A stretch of DNA of 64,000 bases from Nitrospirota bacterium (GTDB lineage Bacteria; Nitrospirota; UBA9217). The stretch is from positions 1-64,000 of the forward strand of contig JAGVOT010000134.1 of assembly GCA_020052615.1 (NCBI GenBank), in the 5' to 3' direction. Positions within the stretch are counted from its first letter, which is position 1; every line of letters begins with the position of its first letter. Made by a program: the position numbers and the translations under genes. The notes under the pieces are model-generated. The model made no database searches. It had not been told where the DNA came from and worked only from the letters and a program-made list of their open reading frames with translations. Shown here in pieces: positions 44,331-54,307 of this stretch.

Positions 44331-44963
44331 ATGAAGCGTTGTGTCTGGGTACTGCTGGTCATAGCTGTTATGTTCTCCCTGTCCGCCTGCGCGCAGCAAG
44401 GGCCGGTGCTCCTGAAGGGAGTCGCCTATCAGGGTCCCGATGGGAAGCCGGCGGGCGCGTCGAACGTGACGGTCGGCGTAAGCCCCTTCAAGGATGAACG
44501 CGGGAAGATTGCGTCGGTGCTGGGCAAACGGACGATCCGCGACGCCGTCGAGAACGATCTCGTCGTGCAGGGCACGGTCGCGGACCTGGTGGCTGCGGTC
44601 ATGAAGGACGCTCTCAAGGCGCGGGGTATCGCGATTAAGGATGTCCCCGCCGGCGACCTCGGCGAACTGGCGGGCAAGGCTGATGCTGCTGATATTGTTA
44701 TCGGCGGAGAGATCAAAACCCTGTGGGTCGATGCGCTCTCCCAGCCGCTGGACGTCAAGATGACCGCAGAGGTGCAGCTTCGTGTATCGGCAGCAGACAA
44801 GGCGGAGAAAAAGGTATTCCGTACACTGGTGCTGAACAGCAAGGTGGAACGCCGGGACATCGTGTTCTCCTTTGATACGGTGGTCGGCGCGCTGTCCGAA
44901 GCACTCACCTCCGCGATCGACCAGCTGATGCAGGACGATGAGTTCAAGAAGAGGATCCACTGA
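44331..44963 (+). CDS. Lipoprotein, YajG-like, between ilvN and ilvC
   Basis: The 210-residue lipoprotein has signal MKRCVWVLLVIAVMFSLSAC (lipobox LSAC) and a mature part with VTVGVSPFKDERG and VGGEI-like strands (IVIGGEIKTLWVDAL). This layout is shared with YajG-type lipoproteins of unknown function; the resemblance is moderate. AAGGGA at 44317 supports ATG 44331. It has no evident link to amino-acid synthesis, but is embedded in the operon with 30 bases to ilvC. Confidence 0.65.
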   Translation: MKRCVWVLLVIAVMFSLSACAQQGPVLLKGVAYQGPDGKPAGASNVTVGVSPFKDERGKIASVLGKRTIRDAVENDLVVQGTVADLVAAVMKDALKARGIAIKDVPAGDLGELAGKADAADIVIGGEIKTLWVDALSQPLDVKMTAEVQLRVSAADKAEKKVFRTLVLNSKVERRDIVFSFDTVVGALSEALTSAIDQLMQDDEFKKRIH

Positions 44964-44978
44964 TATATTTATCCATAG

Positions 44979-46010
<1,032 letters not shown>

Positions 46011-46121
46011 GAAAAGTCCGCTTCAGAGATGCAGAGGTTCAGAGACGTGAGACATTTGGGAAGATGCGTTCAAACCTTCTCGGGGTCTCTGCGCCTCTAC
46101 GGCTAAAGGATTTTATACACC

Positions 46122-46766
46122 ATGATGAAAAACTACGGAATACCGGTGGCCGCCGAAGGATGGCCGTTCATCCTTCCCCTTGCCGCCGTCACGCCCCTGC
46201 TCTTCATAGTTGGATGGAAGAACACCGGTTATGCGGTGCTGGTGCTTACGCTGTTCGTCCTATTCTTCTTCCGCGATCCCGACCGGACGGTACCACATGG
46301 CAAGGACGTGGTCGTATCGCCGGCAGACGGGAGAGTGATCGTTGTAAAGGACATCTATGAACCCGATTATCTCAAACAGGACGTGAAGCAGATCAGCATC
46401 TTCCTGTCAGTGTTCAATGTGCATGTGAACAGGGCGCCTATCGGCGGGACCATCGAGACGGTGAAATATAATCCCGGAAAGTTTCATGTGGCGTCGGTTG
46501 ACAAGGCGTCGCTGGACAACGAGCAGACCGCCATGGTGATCTCTGATGGGAAGAACAAGATACTGGTCAAACAGATCGCCGGACTTATTGCCCGCCGCAT
46601 CGTGTGCTACGCTAAGCCGGGCGACACGATCAAGGTCGGCGAACGGTACGGCCTTATCCGCTTCGGGTCGCGGGTGGACCTGTTTCTCCCAAAGAATACC
46701 GACCTGATGGTGAAGGTCGGCGACCGCATCAAGGGTTCGCGGGACGTCATCGGGGTCATAAAATGA
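46122..46766 (+). CDS. psd: Phosphatidylserine decarboxylase (short, archaeal-type)
   Basis: The 214-residue proenzyme has two N-terminal helices (WPFILPLAAVTPLLFIVGW and LTLFVLFFFRDPDR), DGRVIVVKD, FLSVFNVHVNRAP with catalytic His, and the autocleavage site in GLIRFGSRVDLFLP (Gly-Ser, ~residues 184-185), which generates the pyruvoyl group. It makes phosphatidylethanolamine. It overlaps pssA by four bases, so both steps of PE synthesis are translationally coupled. Confidence 0.93.
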   Translation: MMKNYGIPVAAEGWPFILPLAAVTPLLFIVGWKNTGYAVLVLTLFVLFFFRDPDRTVPHGKDVVVSPADGRVIVVKDIYEPDYLKQDVKQISIFLSVFNVHVNRAPIGGTIETVKYNPGKFHVASVDKASLDNEQTAMVISDGKNKILVKQIAGLIARRIVCYAKPGDTIKVGERYGLIRFGSRVDLFLPKNTDLMVKVGDRIKGSRDVIGVIK

Positions 46767-47509
46767 GAAAAGGGATCTACCTGCTCCCGAACATTATCAC
46801 GCTTTCAAGCATGTTCGCGGGCTTTTACTCGATCATCGCGTCCTTCAACTCGGATTACGAGCGGGCGGCATGGGCTATCATGATCGCATCGGTATTCGAT
46901 GTCCTTGACGGCTGGGTCGCGCGGGTGACGCACACGACGTCGAAGTTCGGGATCGAGATCGACTCGCTTTCCGACGCCATCTCGTTCGGCGTCGCTCCCG
47001 GCGTGCTGGTGTACAGCTGGTCGCTTCAGTCCTTCGGAAAGATCGGTTGGCTCGGAGCTTTCTTTATGGTCGCCTGTGCGGCTCTGCGGCTCGCCCGGTT
47101 CAACGTGCAGATGGGCAGCGAAGAGAAGAAGCATTTTACCGGTCTGCCGTCGCCTGCGGCTGCCCTGATGATCGCAACAACGGTTCTGGCGTACCAAGAA
47201 GTCATTGACGCGCTGAAGAATCTGCATCTTGGGGGGCTGGCCGATGTGCTCAGCCTCGATTACTGGGTCCTGGCGTTGACCTTCACGGTGGCCGGGCTCA
47301 TGGTGAGCAACATTACCTACCACAGTGTGAAGGAGGCCAACCTGAAGGAGCGCCGCCCCTTCGGGCTGCTGGTGGGAATCGTTGCGCTCCTGACCGTCGT
47401 GGCCTACCATCCAGCTCTCGTGCTGTTCCTCATCTCGCTCACCTATGTCCTTGCGGGCATCGGTGAAGCGCTCTTCAAACTGCTGAGGCCCAGAACAACA
47501 GCGGCGTAG
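46763..47509 (+). CDS. pssA: CDP-diacylglycerol-serine O-phosphatidyltransferase
   Basis: The 248-residue membrane protein has the CDP-alcohol phosphotransferase motif in DVLDGWVARVTHTTSKFGIE, IDSLSDAISFG (D-G-x2-A-R-x8-G-x3-D-x3-D). About six to eight helices surround it. It converts CDP-diacylglycerol and serine to phosphatidylserine, the substrate of Psd. The ATGA junction with psd shows coupling. It lies between ilvC and leuA, an order known from other bacteria. Confidence 0.93.
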   Translation: MRKGIYLLPNIITLSSMFAGFYSIIASFNSDYERAAWAIMIASVFDVLDGWVARVTHTTSKFGIEIDSLSDAISFGVAPGVLVYSWSLQSFGKIGWLGAFFMVACAALRLARFNVQMGSEEKKHFTGLPSPAAALMIATTVLAYQEVIDALKNLHLGGLADVLSLDYWVLALTFTVAGLMVSNITYHSVKEANLKERRPFGLLVGIVALLTVVAYHPALVLFLISLTYVLAGIGEALFKLLRPRTTAA

Positions 47510-47588
47510 AAAGGAACACGGCATGGCTTTCATCCGGTGACGGGCCGCCAGTCCGCTTCTCGTGAAGCATCCAAACCGAAATTCTGCT

Positions 47589-47605
47589 ATCGAGCGAAGC
47601 TCGAT
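47589..47605 (+). promoter_or_regulatory. Hairpin abutting the leuA ribosome-binding site
   Basis: ATCGAGC-GAA-GCTCGAT is a perfect 7-bp stem with a GCGAAGC core, a known very stable mini-hairpin. It ends directly before the Shine-Dalgarno GGGGAGGA (47606-47613) of leuA. Confidence 0.45.
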
Positions 47606-47617
47606 GGGGAGGATAAT

Positions 47618-49147
47618 ATGAGCAGGGTCATAAAAATATTTGATACAACGCTCCGTGACGGTGAACAATCGCCCGGTGCGAGCATGAATGTTGAGGAAAA
47701 GGTCACCCTGGCAAAGCAGCTTGCCCGGCTTGGCGTCGACATCATTGAGGCCGGATTCGCCATCAGCTCCCCCGGCGATTTCGAGGCCATCAAACGTATC
47801 GGCGGCGAGGTGGACGGGCCAATCATCTGCAGCCTCGCCCGGGCTAAGAAAGAGGATATCGACCGTGCATGGGAGGCGCTCAAGGCCGCCCCGAAACGGC
47901 GCATCCATACCTTTCACTCTACTTCCGACATCCATCTCCAGCACCAGTACCGTATATCGCGCGCCGAGGCGCTCAAGCGTTCTGTAGAGATGGTACAGCA
48001 TGCGCGCGCCTACGTTGATGACGTCGAATTCTCACCCATGGACGCGACACGGACCGAAATTGCCTATCTCCATGAGGTCGTGGAAGCAGTGATCGATGCG
48101 GGTGCGACCACCGTAAATATTCCCGATACGGTCGGCTATGCCATGCCCGAGGAGTTCGGGGCTTTGATCAAGAGCGTCAAGGACCAGGTCAGGAACATCG
48201 AGAAAGCGATCATCTCCGTGCATTGCCACAACGATCTCGGGCTCGCCGTTGCGAACGCCGTGGCCGCTATCCGGAACGGTGCGGGCCAGATCGAATGCAC
48301 GGTCAACGGCATCGGCGAACGCGCAGGCAACTGCTCCATGGAAGAGGTCGTCATGGCCCTCCGCACACGGAAAGACTTCTTCGGAGCCGACACGAAGATC
48401 AATACCGAGGAGATCACCCGATCGAGCAGGCTCGTTACCAAGATCACCGGGATACCGGTGCAGCCGAACAAGGCCATTGTGGGAGCGAACGCCTTCGCCC
48501 ACGAGTCCGGCATCCACCAGGACGGACTGCTCAAGGAACGGACGACCTACGAGATCATGCGGCCGGAATCCGTCGGCCTGGTAAAGACGCACCTTGTGCT
48601 CGGCAAACATTCCGGCAGGCATGCGTTCCGCGACCGGCTGAAGCAGATCGGATATGAGCTTTCGGAAGAGGACCTCAATAAGGCGTTCGAACGGTTCAAG
48701 CGCCTTGCCGACCAGAAGAAAGAGGTCTTTGACGAGGACCTTGAGGCGATCATCTCTGACGAGGTCCAGCATATCGCCGAGGTGTACGTTCTTAAAAGCA
48801 TCAAGGCGGAGAGCGGAACCGGCATCACGCCGGCAGCCACGGTGGAAATGGAGTTTGAGGGCAGGGTCGTGAAGCAGACAGGAAGCGGTGATGGCCCCGT
48901 TGACGCTGTTTACCGTATGATCGCGGCCATTACGGGGACCAGAAGCAGACTTGACGCCTATTTGGTGAAAGGCATCACCGGCGGCACGGACGCCTTGGGC
49001 GAGGTGACGGTGAAGGTCGAGGAGCAGGGAAAGAAGGTGGCCGGCCACGGTGCGGACACCGACATCATCGTCGCCAGCGCGAAGGCATACGTGAATGCCC
49101 TGAACAAACTGGAATACTGGAAAAAGGGCAAAGCAAAAACAAGTTGA
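47618..49147 (+). CDS. leuA: 2-isopropylmalate synthase
   Basis: The 509-residue enzyme starts at ATG 47618 (GGGGAGGA five bases upstream). It has the DRE-TIM motif [18 protein letters not shown], the metal-binding [20 protein letters not shown] (~residues 199-218), and [11 protein letters not shown]. The C-terminal LeuA regulatory domain (~380-509) is present, so leucine feedback is expected. It condenses acetyl-CoA with 2-ketoisovalerate. The open frame extends upstream over the hairpin but has no start signal there. Confidence 0.96.
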   Translation: MSRVIKIFDTTLRDGEQSPGASMNVEEKVTLAKQLARLGVDIIEAGFAISSPGDFEAIKRIGGEVDGPIICSLARAKKEDIDRAWEALKAAPKRRIHTFHSTSDIHLQHQYRISRAEALKRSVEMVQHARAYVDDVEFSPMDATRTEIAYLHEVVEAVIDAGATTVNIPDTVGYAMPEEFGALIKSVKDQVRNIEKAIISVHCHNDLGLAVANAVAAIRNGAGQIECTVNGIGERAGNCSMEEVVMALRTRKDFFGADTKINTEEITRSSRLVTKITGIPVQPNKAIVGANAFAHESGIHQDGLLKERTTYEIMRPESVGLVKTHLVLGKHSGRHAFRDRLKQIGYELSEEDLNKAFERFKRLADQKKEVFDEDLEAIISDEVQHIAEVYVLKSIKAESGTGITPAATVEMEFEGRVVKQTGSGDGPVDAVYRMIAAITGTRSRLDAYLVKGITGGTDALGEVTVKVEEQGKKVAGHGADTDIIVASAKAYVNALNKLEYWKKGKAKTS

Positions 49148-49172
49148 AACCACTCTAGGGATATTGTATATT
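49144..49172 (+). promoter_or_regulatory. Internal promoter before leuC
   Basis: TTGAAA (49144-49149, overlapping the leuA stop codon) and TATATT (49167-49172) are spaced exactly 17 bases. Transcription would begin at 49177-49182, at or just before the leuC ATG at 49182, giving a leaderless or near-leaderless message. Confidence 0.55.
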
Positions 49173-49181
49173 CTTCGAACT

Positions 49182-50441
49182 ATGATGACCATAACAGAGA
49201 AGATACTGGCCGCACATTGCGGCAAAAAAGAAGTGAAGGCGGGCGAATTGATCAGTGCCAGGCTGGACGTGGTGCTTGCCAATGATATTACCGCGCCCAT
49301 ATCCATCAAGGAGTTCCGCGCGGCCGGAGCGAAAAAGGTGTTCGATCCGGACCGGATCGCGCTGGTCCCGGACCATTTTGCGCCGAACAAGGACATCGCA
49401 TCGGCTGAGCAGTGCAACATGCTCCGCCAGTTCTCGCGCGAGCACAGCCTGTCGCTGTATTTCGAGGTAGGCAGGATGGGCGTGGAGCATGCACTCCTGC
49501 CGGAACAGGGCATCGTAGTGCCCGGCGACGTGGTGATCGGCGCCGACAGCCACACGTGCACCTACGGCGGTCTCGGAGCGTTCTCTACAGGCGTGGGCAG
49601 CACCGATGTTGCCGCTGCCATGATCACGGGCGAGGCCTGGTTCAAGGTCCCCGAGAGCATGAAGTTCGTGTACAAGGGCAAGCTCGGAAAATGGGTGAGC
49701 GGCAAGGACATCATCCTGCACACCATCGGCGATATCGGCGTTGACGGGGCGCTCTACCGGGCAATGGAATTCACCGGCGAAGTGATCAGGAAACTTCCCA
49801 TGGCCGGCAGGCTCACGATCTGCAACATGGCCATCGAAGCGGGGGGGAAGAACGGCATCATTGAACCCGATGAGATCACCAAGAAGTACGTGGCTAAACG
49901 AGCACGCCGCAAGTACAAGTTCTACAAGAGCGACAAGAAAGCGACCTATGTGGACGTCCGGGAGTACGATCTCACCGGCATGGAGCCGCAGATCGCCTGC
50001 CCGCATCTTCCGGAGAACGTGAAGCCCGTGAGCGAGTTGGGTTCTATCAATGTTGACCAGTCCGTGGTCGGCTCCTGCACTAACGGCAGGATCGAGGATA
50101 TTCGTGAAGCGGCAAAGGTGATCAAGGGCCACAAGGTCCATCCTTACGTCAGGATGATCGTCATTCCCGCGACCCAGGAGATCTACAAACAGTCGATCAA
50201 AGAGGGACTGGTGGACGTATTCATCAACGCTGGAGCCGCTTTCAGTACGCCGACCTGCGGCCCCTGTCTCGGCGGGCATATGGGCATCCTCGCTGCAGGC
50301 GAGAAGGCCATTTCCACGACGAACCGCAACTTTGTCGGCAGGATGGGCAGCCCGAAGAGCGAGGTCTATCTTTCCAACCCGGCCATTGCCGCAGCGTCAG
50401 CCGTGCTTGGCAGGATCGGCCGACCGGAAGAGCTGAAATAA
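49182..50441 (+). CDS. leuC: 3-isopropylmalate dehydratase large subunit
   Basis: The 419-residue aconitase-family protein starts [20 protein letters not shown]. It has the Fe-S ligands in [11 protein letters not shown] (~residue 302) and [16 protein letters not shown] (Cys ~361 and ~364), and [20 protein letters not shown]. With LeuD it isomerises 2-isopropylmalate. No Shine-Dalgarno precedes the start; see the internal promoter at 49144. The length is that of the short, archaeal-like/hyperthermophile-type LeuC class. Confidence 0.95.
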   Translation: MMTITEKILAAHCGKKEVKAGELISARLDVVLANDITAPISIKEFRAAGAKKVFDPDRIALVPDHFAPNKDIASAEQCNMLRQFSREHSLSLYFEVGRMGVEHALLPEQGIVVPGDVVIGADSHTCTYGGLGAFSTGVGSTDVAAAMITGEAWFKVPESMKFVYKGKLGKWVSGKDIILHTIGDIGVDGALYRAMEFTGEVIRKLPMAGRLTICNMAIEAGGKNGIIEPDEITKKYVAKRARRKYKFYKSDKKATYVDVREYDLTGMEPQIACPHLPENVKPVSELGSINVDQSVVGSCTNGRIEDIREAAKVIKGHKVHPYVRMIVIPATQEIYKQSIKEGLVDVFINAGAAFSTPTCGPCLGGHMGILAAGEKAISTTNRNFVGRMGSPKSEVYLSNPAIAAASAVLGRIGRPEELK

Positions 50442-50527
50442 TTCACATATCACGTCGCCACGGGAAAGACGGTTGGTCCGTTGTTCTCTGAGATTTCTAT
50501 GTCTCTGTGGCAGAGTTTGAGGTTAAT

Positions 50528-51025
50528 ATGAAATTCAAAGGCAAAGCATGGAAATTCGGCGCAGACGTGGATACGGACGCGATCATCCCGGCACGGTACC
50601 TGAACACCTCTGACCCGAAGGAACTGGCAAAGCATTGCATGGAAGACTCCAGCAATCCGGATTTCATGAAGAAGATGCAGCCCGGTGACATCATGGTCGC
50701 TGACAAGAACTTCGGCTGCGGGTCTTCCCGTGAGCACGCGCCCATCGCCATCAAGGCGGCAGGCGTTTCCTGCGTCGTGGCGAAGAGCTTCGCCCGCATC
50801 TTCTACCGGAACTGCTTTAACATGGGGCTCCCAATCTTCGAAAGCGTGGAAGCGGTTGATGGCATACAGGAAGGCGACCAGATCGAGGTGGATGCCGATG
50901 CGGGCGTGATCCGGAATGTGACGTCCGGCAAGATCTTCACGGTCGCGCCGGTGCCGCCATTTATGCAGGAACTGATCGCCTCAGGCGGGCTCATGGCGTA
51001 CACCAAGAAGAAAGCTGGTCTGTAG
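50528..51025 (+). CDS. leuD: 3-isopropylmalate dehydratase small subunit
   Basis: The 165-residue swivel-domain protein, from ATG 50528, has WKFGADVDTDAIIPARYLNT, IMVADKNFGCGSSREHAPIA and SFARIFYRNCFNMGLPIF, all typical. Its GCGSSRE substrate loop is intact. It pairs with LeuC to complete the Fe-S enzyme. GAGG at 50519-50522 is the likely ribosome-binding site. The open frame starts 21 bases earlier at GTG 50507, less well placed. Confidence 0.95.
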   Translation: MKFKGKAWKFGADVDTDAIIPARYLNTSDPKELAKHCMEDSSNPDFMKKMQPGDIMVADKNFGCGSSREHAPIAIKAAGVSCVVAKSFARIFYRNCFNMGLPIFESVEAVDGIQEGDQIEVDADAGVIRNVTSGKIFTVAPVPPFMQELIASGGLMAYTKKKAGL

Positions 51026-51050
51026 GCAAGTGACCGCGTGTTTCAAACTG

Positions 51051-51254
51051 ATGAGAACGCTCCGGCCGAACAACCAGGAACAGGTTGCATCCCTCTGCGC
51101 TCCCTGCGTTTACTACAGCAAGAACCTCGACCCGTCATTTACTCCATCATCAGAGATAGCACAACATGCGTGCGGTCTGGGATTCGTCCCCGGGGATGAT
51201 AACTGCATCGAGATGCGGACGAACAATTGCGGTGGGAGAAAAAAGAGGGGCTGA
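51051..51254 (+). CDS. Small cysteine-containing protein between leuD and leuB
   Basis: A 67-residue frame starts at ATG 51051 (GTG 51030 is also in frame). It contains SLCAPCVYYSKNL, then HACGLGFVPGDDNCIEMRTN, NCGG, giving five Cys with a C-x2-C pair. The pattern loosely recalls small Fe-S proteins such as the benzylsuccinate synthase beta subunit, but I cannot assign a family. There is no clear Shine-Dalgarno. Its position in the leu operon and the regular Cys spacing favour a real gene. Confidence 0.45.
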   Translation: MRTLRPNNQEQVASLCAPCVYYSKNLDPSFTPSSEIAQHACGLGFVPGDDNCIEMRTNNCGGRKKRG

Positions 51255-51299
51255 TCGTTTACTTATTCCGTGATACTAACGTGAGAGGAATCATTGACC

Positions 51300-52376
51300 A
51301 TGGCAAAGACCTACAAGATCGCGATAATCCCCGGTGACGGCACCGGACCGGAAGTCGTACGGGAAGCATTGAAAGTGCTAAACGCAGCCGCAGCAAAGAA
51401 CGGCTTCAAGTTTGAATATACCGAGTTCGATTTCGGCGCTGCGCGATATCTCAAGACCGGCGAGACGCTACCGGACAGTGCCGTTGCAGAGTTCAGGAAG
51501 TTCGATTCGATGTTCCTGGGCGCCATCGGCCATCCTGACGTAAAACCCGGCATCCTCGAGACCGGCATCCTGCTCAAGATCCGCTTTGCGCTCGATCAAT
51601 ACATAAATCTGCGGCCGGTGAAGCTCTATCCGAACGTGGAAACGCCGCTCAAGGACAAAGGGCCAGAACATATCGATTTTGTTGTCATCCGCGAGAACAC
51701 CGGCGGCATCTATACCGGCCACGGCGGAGCGACCCGGGTAGGCACGTCCGAGGAGATCGCGACGCAGCTCATGGTCTATGACCGCCGTACCGTTGACCGG
51801 TGTCTGAAATACGCGTTCGAACTGAAGAAGAAACGGAACGCTTTGAATCCGAAGTATGCCGCAAAGCCGATCACGCTCATCCATAAGCGGAACGTACTGA
51901 CCCACTGCGGCGACCTCTGGTACCGGGCTTTTGAAGAGATGGGCGCGAAGCAGTACCCGGAAATCAAGCGCGACTACAATCATGTTGATGCCGCGAACAT
52001 GTGGTTCGTCAAGAACCCCGAGTGGTTCGATGTGGCGGTGACGGAGAATCTCTTCGGGGACATCATCACGGACCTGGGAGCCATGATCCAGGGCGGGCTC
52101 GGGGTCGCTTCGGGCGGGAACATCAATCCCGAGGGCGTCTCCATGTTCGAGCCCATGGGCGGCAGCGCTCCCAAATATGCCGGTCTGAACGCCATCAATC
52201 CCATGGCCGCCATTGGCGCCGCCATGATGATGCTTGATTCCCTGGGAGAGACGAAGTCCTCGCAGGCGATCGAGGCCGCCATGATCGCCACCATGAAGAA
52301 GATGAAGAGCCAGGCAGCAGGTAAGATGGGCATGTCCACGACGGAAGTAGGGGACATGGTGGCCGGAATGATCTAG
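51300..52376 (+). CDS. leuB: 3-isopropylmalate dehydrogenase
   Basis: The ~358-residue enzyme has IAIIPGDGTGPEVVREALKV at the N-terminus and substrate-binding LKIRFALDQYINLRPVKLY. Metal ligands are the Asp residues in the VTENLFGDIITDLGAMIQGG region, and EPMGGSAPKYAGLNAINPMA is the NAD-site loop. It oxidises and decarboxylates 3-isopropylmalate. ATG 51300 has GAGAGGA upstream. Related tartrate or isocitrate dehydrogenases share these motifs, but the leu context supports LeuB. Confidence 0.93.
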   Translation: MAKTYKIAIIPGDGTGPEVVREALKVLNAAAAKNGFKFEYTEFDFGAARYLKTGETLPDSAVAEFRKFDSMFLGAIGHPDVKPGILETGILLKIRFALDQYINLRPVKLYPNVETPLKDKGPEHIDFVVIRENTGGIYTGHGGATRVGTSEEIATQLMVYDRRTVDRCLKYAFELKKKRNALNPKYAAKPITLIHKRNVLTHCGDLWYRAFEEMGAKQYPEIKRDYNHVDAANMWFVKNPEWFDVAVTENLFGDIITDLGAMIQGGLGVASGGNINPEGVSMFEPMGGSAPKYAGLNAINPMAAIGAAMMMLDSLGETKSSQAIEAAMIATMKKMKSQAAGKMGMSTTEVGDMVAGMI

Positions 52377-52410
52377 CAGCACCGTCCGGCCGGAGAAAGA
52401 GGTGGTATGT

Positions 52411-53079
52411 ATGTTCTCGCTAGTCCAGAAATGTATCCGTGAAGTGCTGCATAACAGTCCGTTGCGGAGATATTTTTTCCCCAAGTACTTGTATAATTTC
52501 ACGCCACCCCAATTGTGCTTCCTTTGCAAGTGCGTCGAGGACGTTAGGGACGTACCCGGTGTGACCGCCGAACTCGGCTGCGCGAACGGTCTGACCTCGG
52601 TGTTCCTCAACAAATACATGACGGAACAGGGCATTGACAAACCCTATGTCGCGATCGATACATTTTCGGGATTTGTCGCTGAAGATGTCCGGTACGAGGT
52701 GGTCAATCGGGGAAAACAAGAACGGCTGTTCAAACGTTTTCAGGTGAACAGCAAGAAATGGTACGACAAGACCATGCGGACCAACGGTGTCACTCGCGTC
52801 ACATCCATTCAGGCGGACGTGAACATGATTGACATGAGGATCTTGGGACCATTGTCCTTCGTCCTGCTGGATGTTGACCTGTACCGTCCGATGAAGAAGT
52901 GCCTGCCCGAGCTCTATGAACAGCTGAGTCCCGGCGGTATTATGGTCGTGGATGACTGCGATGCCGAGCATGTACGCTGGGACGGGTCCGATCAGGCGTA
53001 CAAGGAGTTCATGACAGGCATGGGGCGTCCGGCGCGGATTCTGCATGGCAAGCTCGGTTTTATACAGAAAGACAGATAG
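52411..53079 (+). CDS. TylF/MycF-type class I methyltransferase
   Basis: The 222-residue protein has a SAM-binding motif in VTAELGCANGLTSVFLNKYM, then FVLLDVDLYRPMKKCLPELY with the DVDLY signature of TylF (macrocin O-methyltransferase) proteins, and IMVVDDCDAEHVRWDG with the metal-binding Asp pair. ATG 52411 follows AAAGAGG by eight bases. It sits between leuB and asd, where it does not belong to the pathway, suggesting insertion into the operon. Substrate unknown; sugar or secondary-metabolite methylation is typical of the family. Confidence 0.8.
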   Translation: MFSLVQKCIREVLHNSPLRRYFFPKYLYNFTPPQLCFLCKCVEDVRDVPGVTAELGCANGLTSVFLNKYMTEQGIDKPYVAIDTFSGFVAEDVRYEVVNRGKQERLFKRFQVNSKKWYDKTMRTNGVTRVTSIQADVNMIDMRILGPLSFVLLDVDLYRPMKKCLPELYEQLSPGGIMVVDDCDAEHVRWDGSDQAYKEFMTGMGRPARILHGKLGFIQKDR

Positions 53080-53188
53080 GTTCGTCTGCCGGTCCGGAAG
53101 GATCTTTTCGACGGTGTATGCGATATACGGTCGCACCGTGACAGTCAGGATATGGCAGTTATGACTATTCCATTGAGATAGGAGCAAG

Positions 53189-54301
53189 ATGATGAGAGTG
53201 GGTTTCATAGGGTGGCGCGGGATGGTGGGCTCGGTGCTCATGGGCCGCATGAACGATGAAAAGGATTTCAATCTCATTGATCCGGTGTTCTTCACCACGT
53301 CGAACGTGGGCGGCAAGGGGCCGAAGATCGGCAAGGAAGTGCCGGCGCTGAAGGACGCGAAGAACATCAATGAACTGAAGGCGATGGAGGCTATCATCTC
53401 CTGCCAGGGCGGCGACTATACGACCGAGGTCTATCCCAGGCTTCGTGAAGCGGGCTGGAAAGGCTATTGGATCGACGCGGCGTCCTCGCTTCGCATGACG
53501 AGCGATTCCATCATCATTCTCGATCCTGTCAATATGCAGGTGATCAAGGACGGCCTCGCCAAGGGCATCAAGAACTACATTGGCGGAAACTGTACCGTAT
53601 CGCTCATGCTCATGGCCCTGGGAGGGCTGTACGAGCGCGACCTGGTCGAATGGATGATCGCAATGACCTATCAGGCGGCTTCGGGTGCCGGCGCGAACAA
53701 TATGCGCGAACTGCTGAAGCAGATGGGCTCCGCCTACGGATCGGTCAATACCCTGCTGAATGATCCGGCAGGCGCCATCCTGGACATCGACAGGAGGGTC
53801 TCCGAGCATGTCCGCTCCGACGCCTACCCCAAGGAGTTCTTCGGCGTGCCGCTGGCATGTTCCGTCATCCCCTGGATCGACAAACAGCTCGAGAACGGCC
53901 AGAGCAAGGAGGAATGGAAGGGACAGGCCGAAACGAACAAGATCCTTGGACGCGAAGGGAACCCGGTACCTATCGACGGTACGTGTGTGCGTGTCGGCGC
54001 CATGCGCTGTCACAGCCAGGCGCTTACGATCAAGATGAAGAAGGACGTGCCGCTCAACGAGATCACCGATATGATCGCCGCGCACAACAAATGGGTGAAG
54101 GTGGTACCGAACGTACGCGAGATCACGATCAAAGAGCTCACGCCAGCCGCCATAACCGGCACACTGACGGTACCGATCGGCAGGCTTCGCAAGATGAACA
54201 TGGGACCGACGTTCCTGAACGCATTTACCTGCGGCGACCAGCTCCTCTGGGGCGCGGCGGAACCGCTCAGGCGGATGCTGCGGATCGTAGTGGAGAAGTA
54301 G
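53189..54301 (+). CDS. asd: Aspartate-semialdehyde dehydrogenase (enterobacterial type)
   Basis: The 370-residue enzyme matches the E. coli-type Asd: [40 protein letters not shown], catalytic Cys in [17 protein letters not shown] (~residue 135), and [20 protein letters not shown] with the active His. It reduces aspartyl phosphate for lysine, threonine, methionine and diaminopimelate. GGAG at 53181-53184 allows ATG 53189 or 53192. It is followed six bases later by a second Asd-like gene. Confidence 0.95.
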   Translation: MMRVGFIGWRGMVGSVLMGRMNDEKDFNLIDPVFFTTSNVGGKGPKIGKEVPALKDAKNINELKAMEAIISCQGGDYTTEVYPRLREAGWKGYWIDAASSLRMTSDSIIILDPVNMQVIKDGLAKGIKNYIGGNCTVSLMLMALGGLYERDLVEWMIAMTYQAASGAGANNMRELLKQMGSAYGSVNTLLNDPAGAILDIDRRVSEHVRSDAYPKEFFGVPLACSVIPWIDKQLENGQSKEEWKGQAETNKILGREGNPVPIDGTCVRVGAMRCHSQALTIKMKKDVPLNEITDMIAAHNKWVKVVPNVREITIKELTPAAITGTLTVPIGRLRKMNMGPTFLNAFTCGDQLLWGAAEPLRRMLRIVVEK

Positions 54302-54307
54302 CGACGA

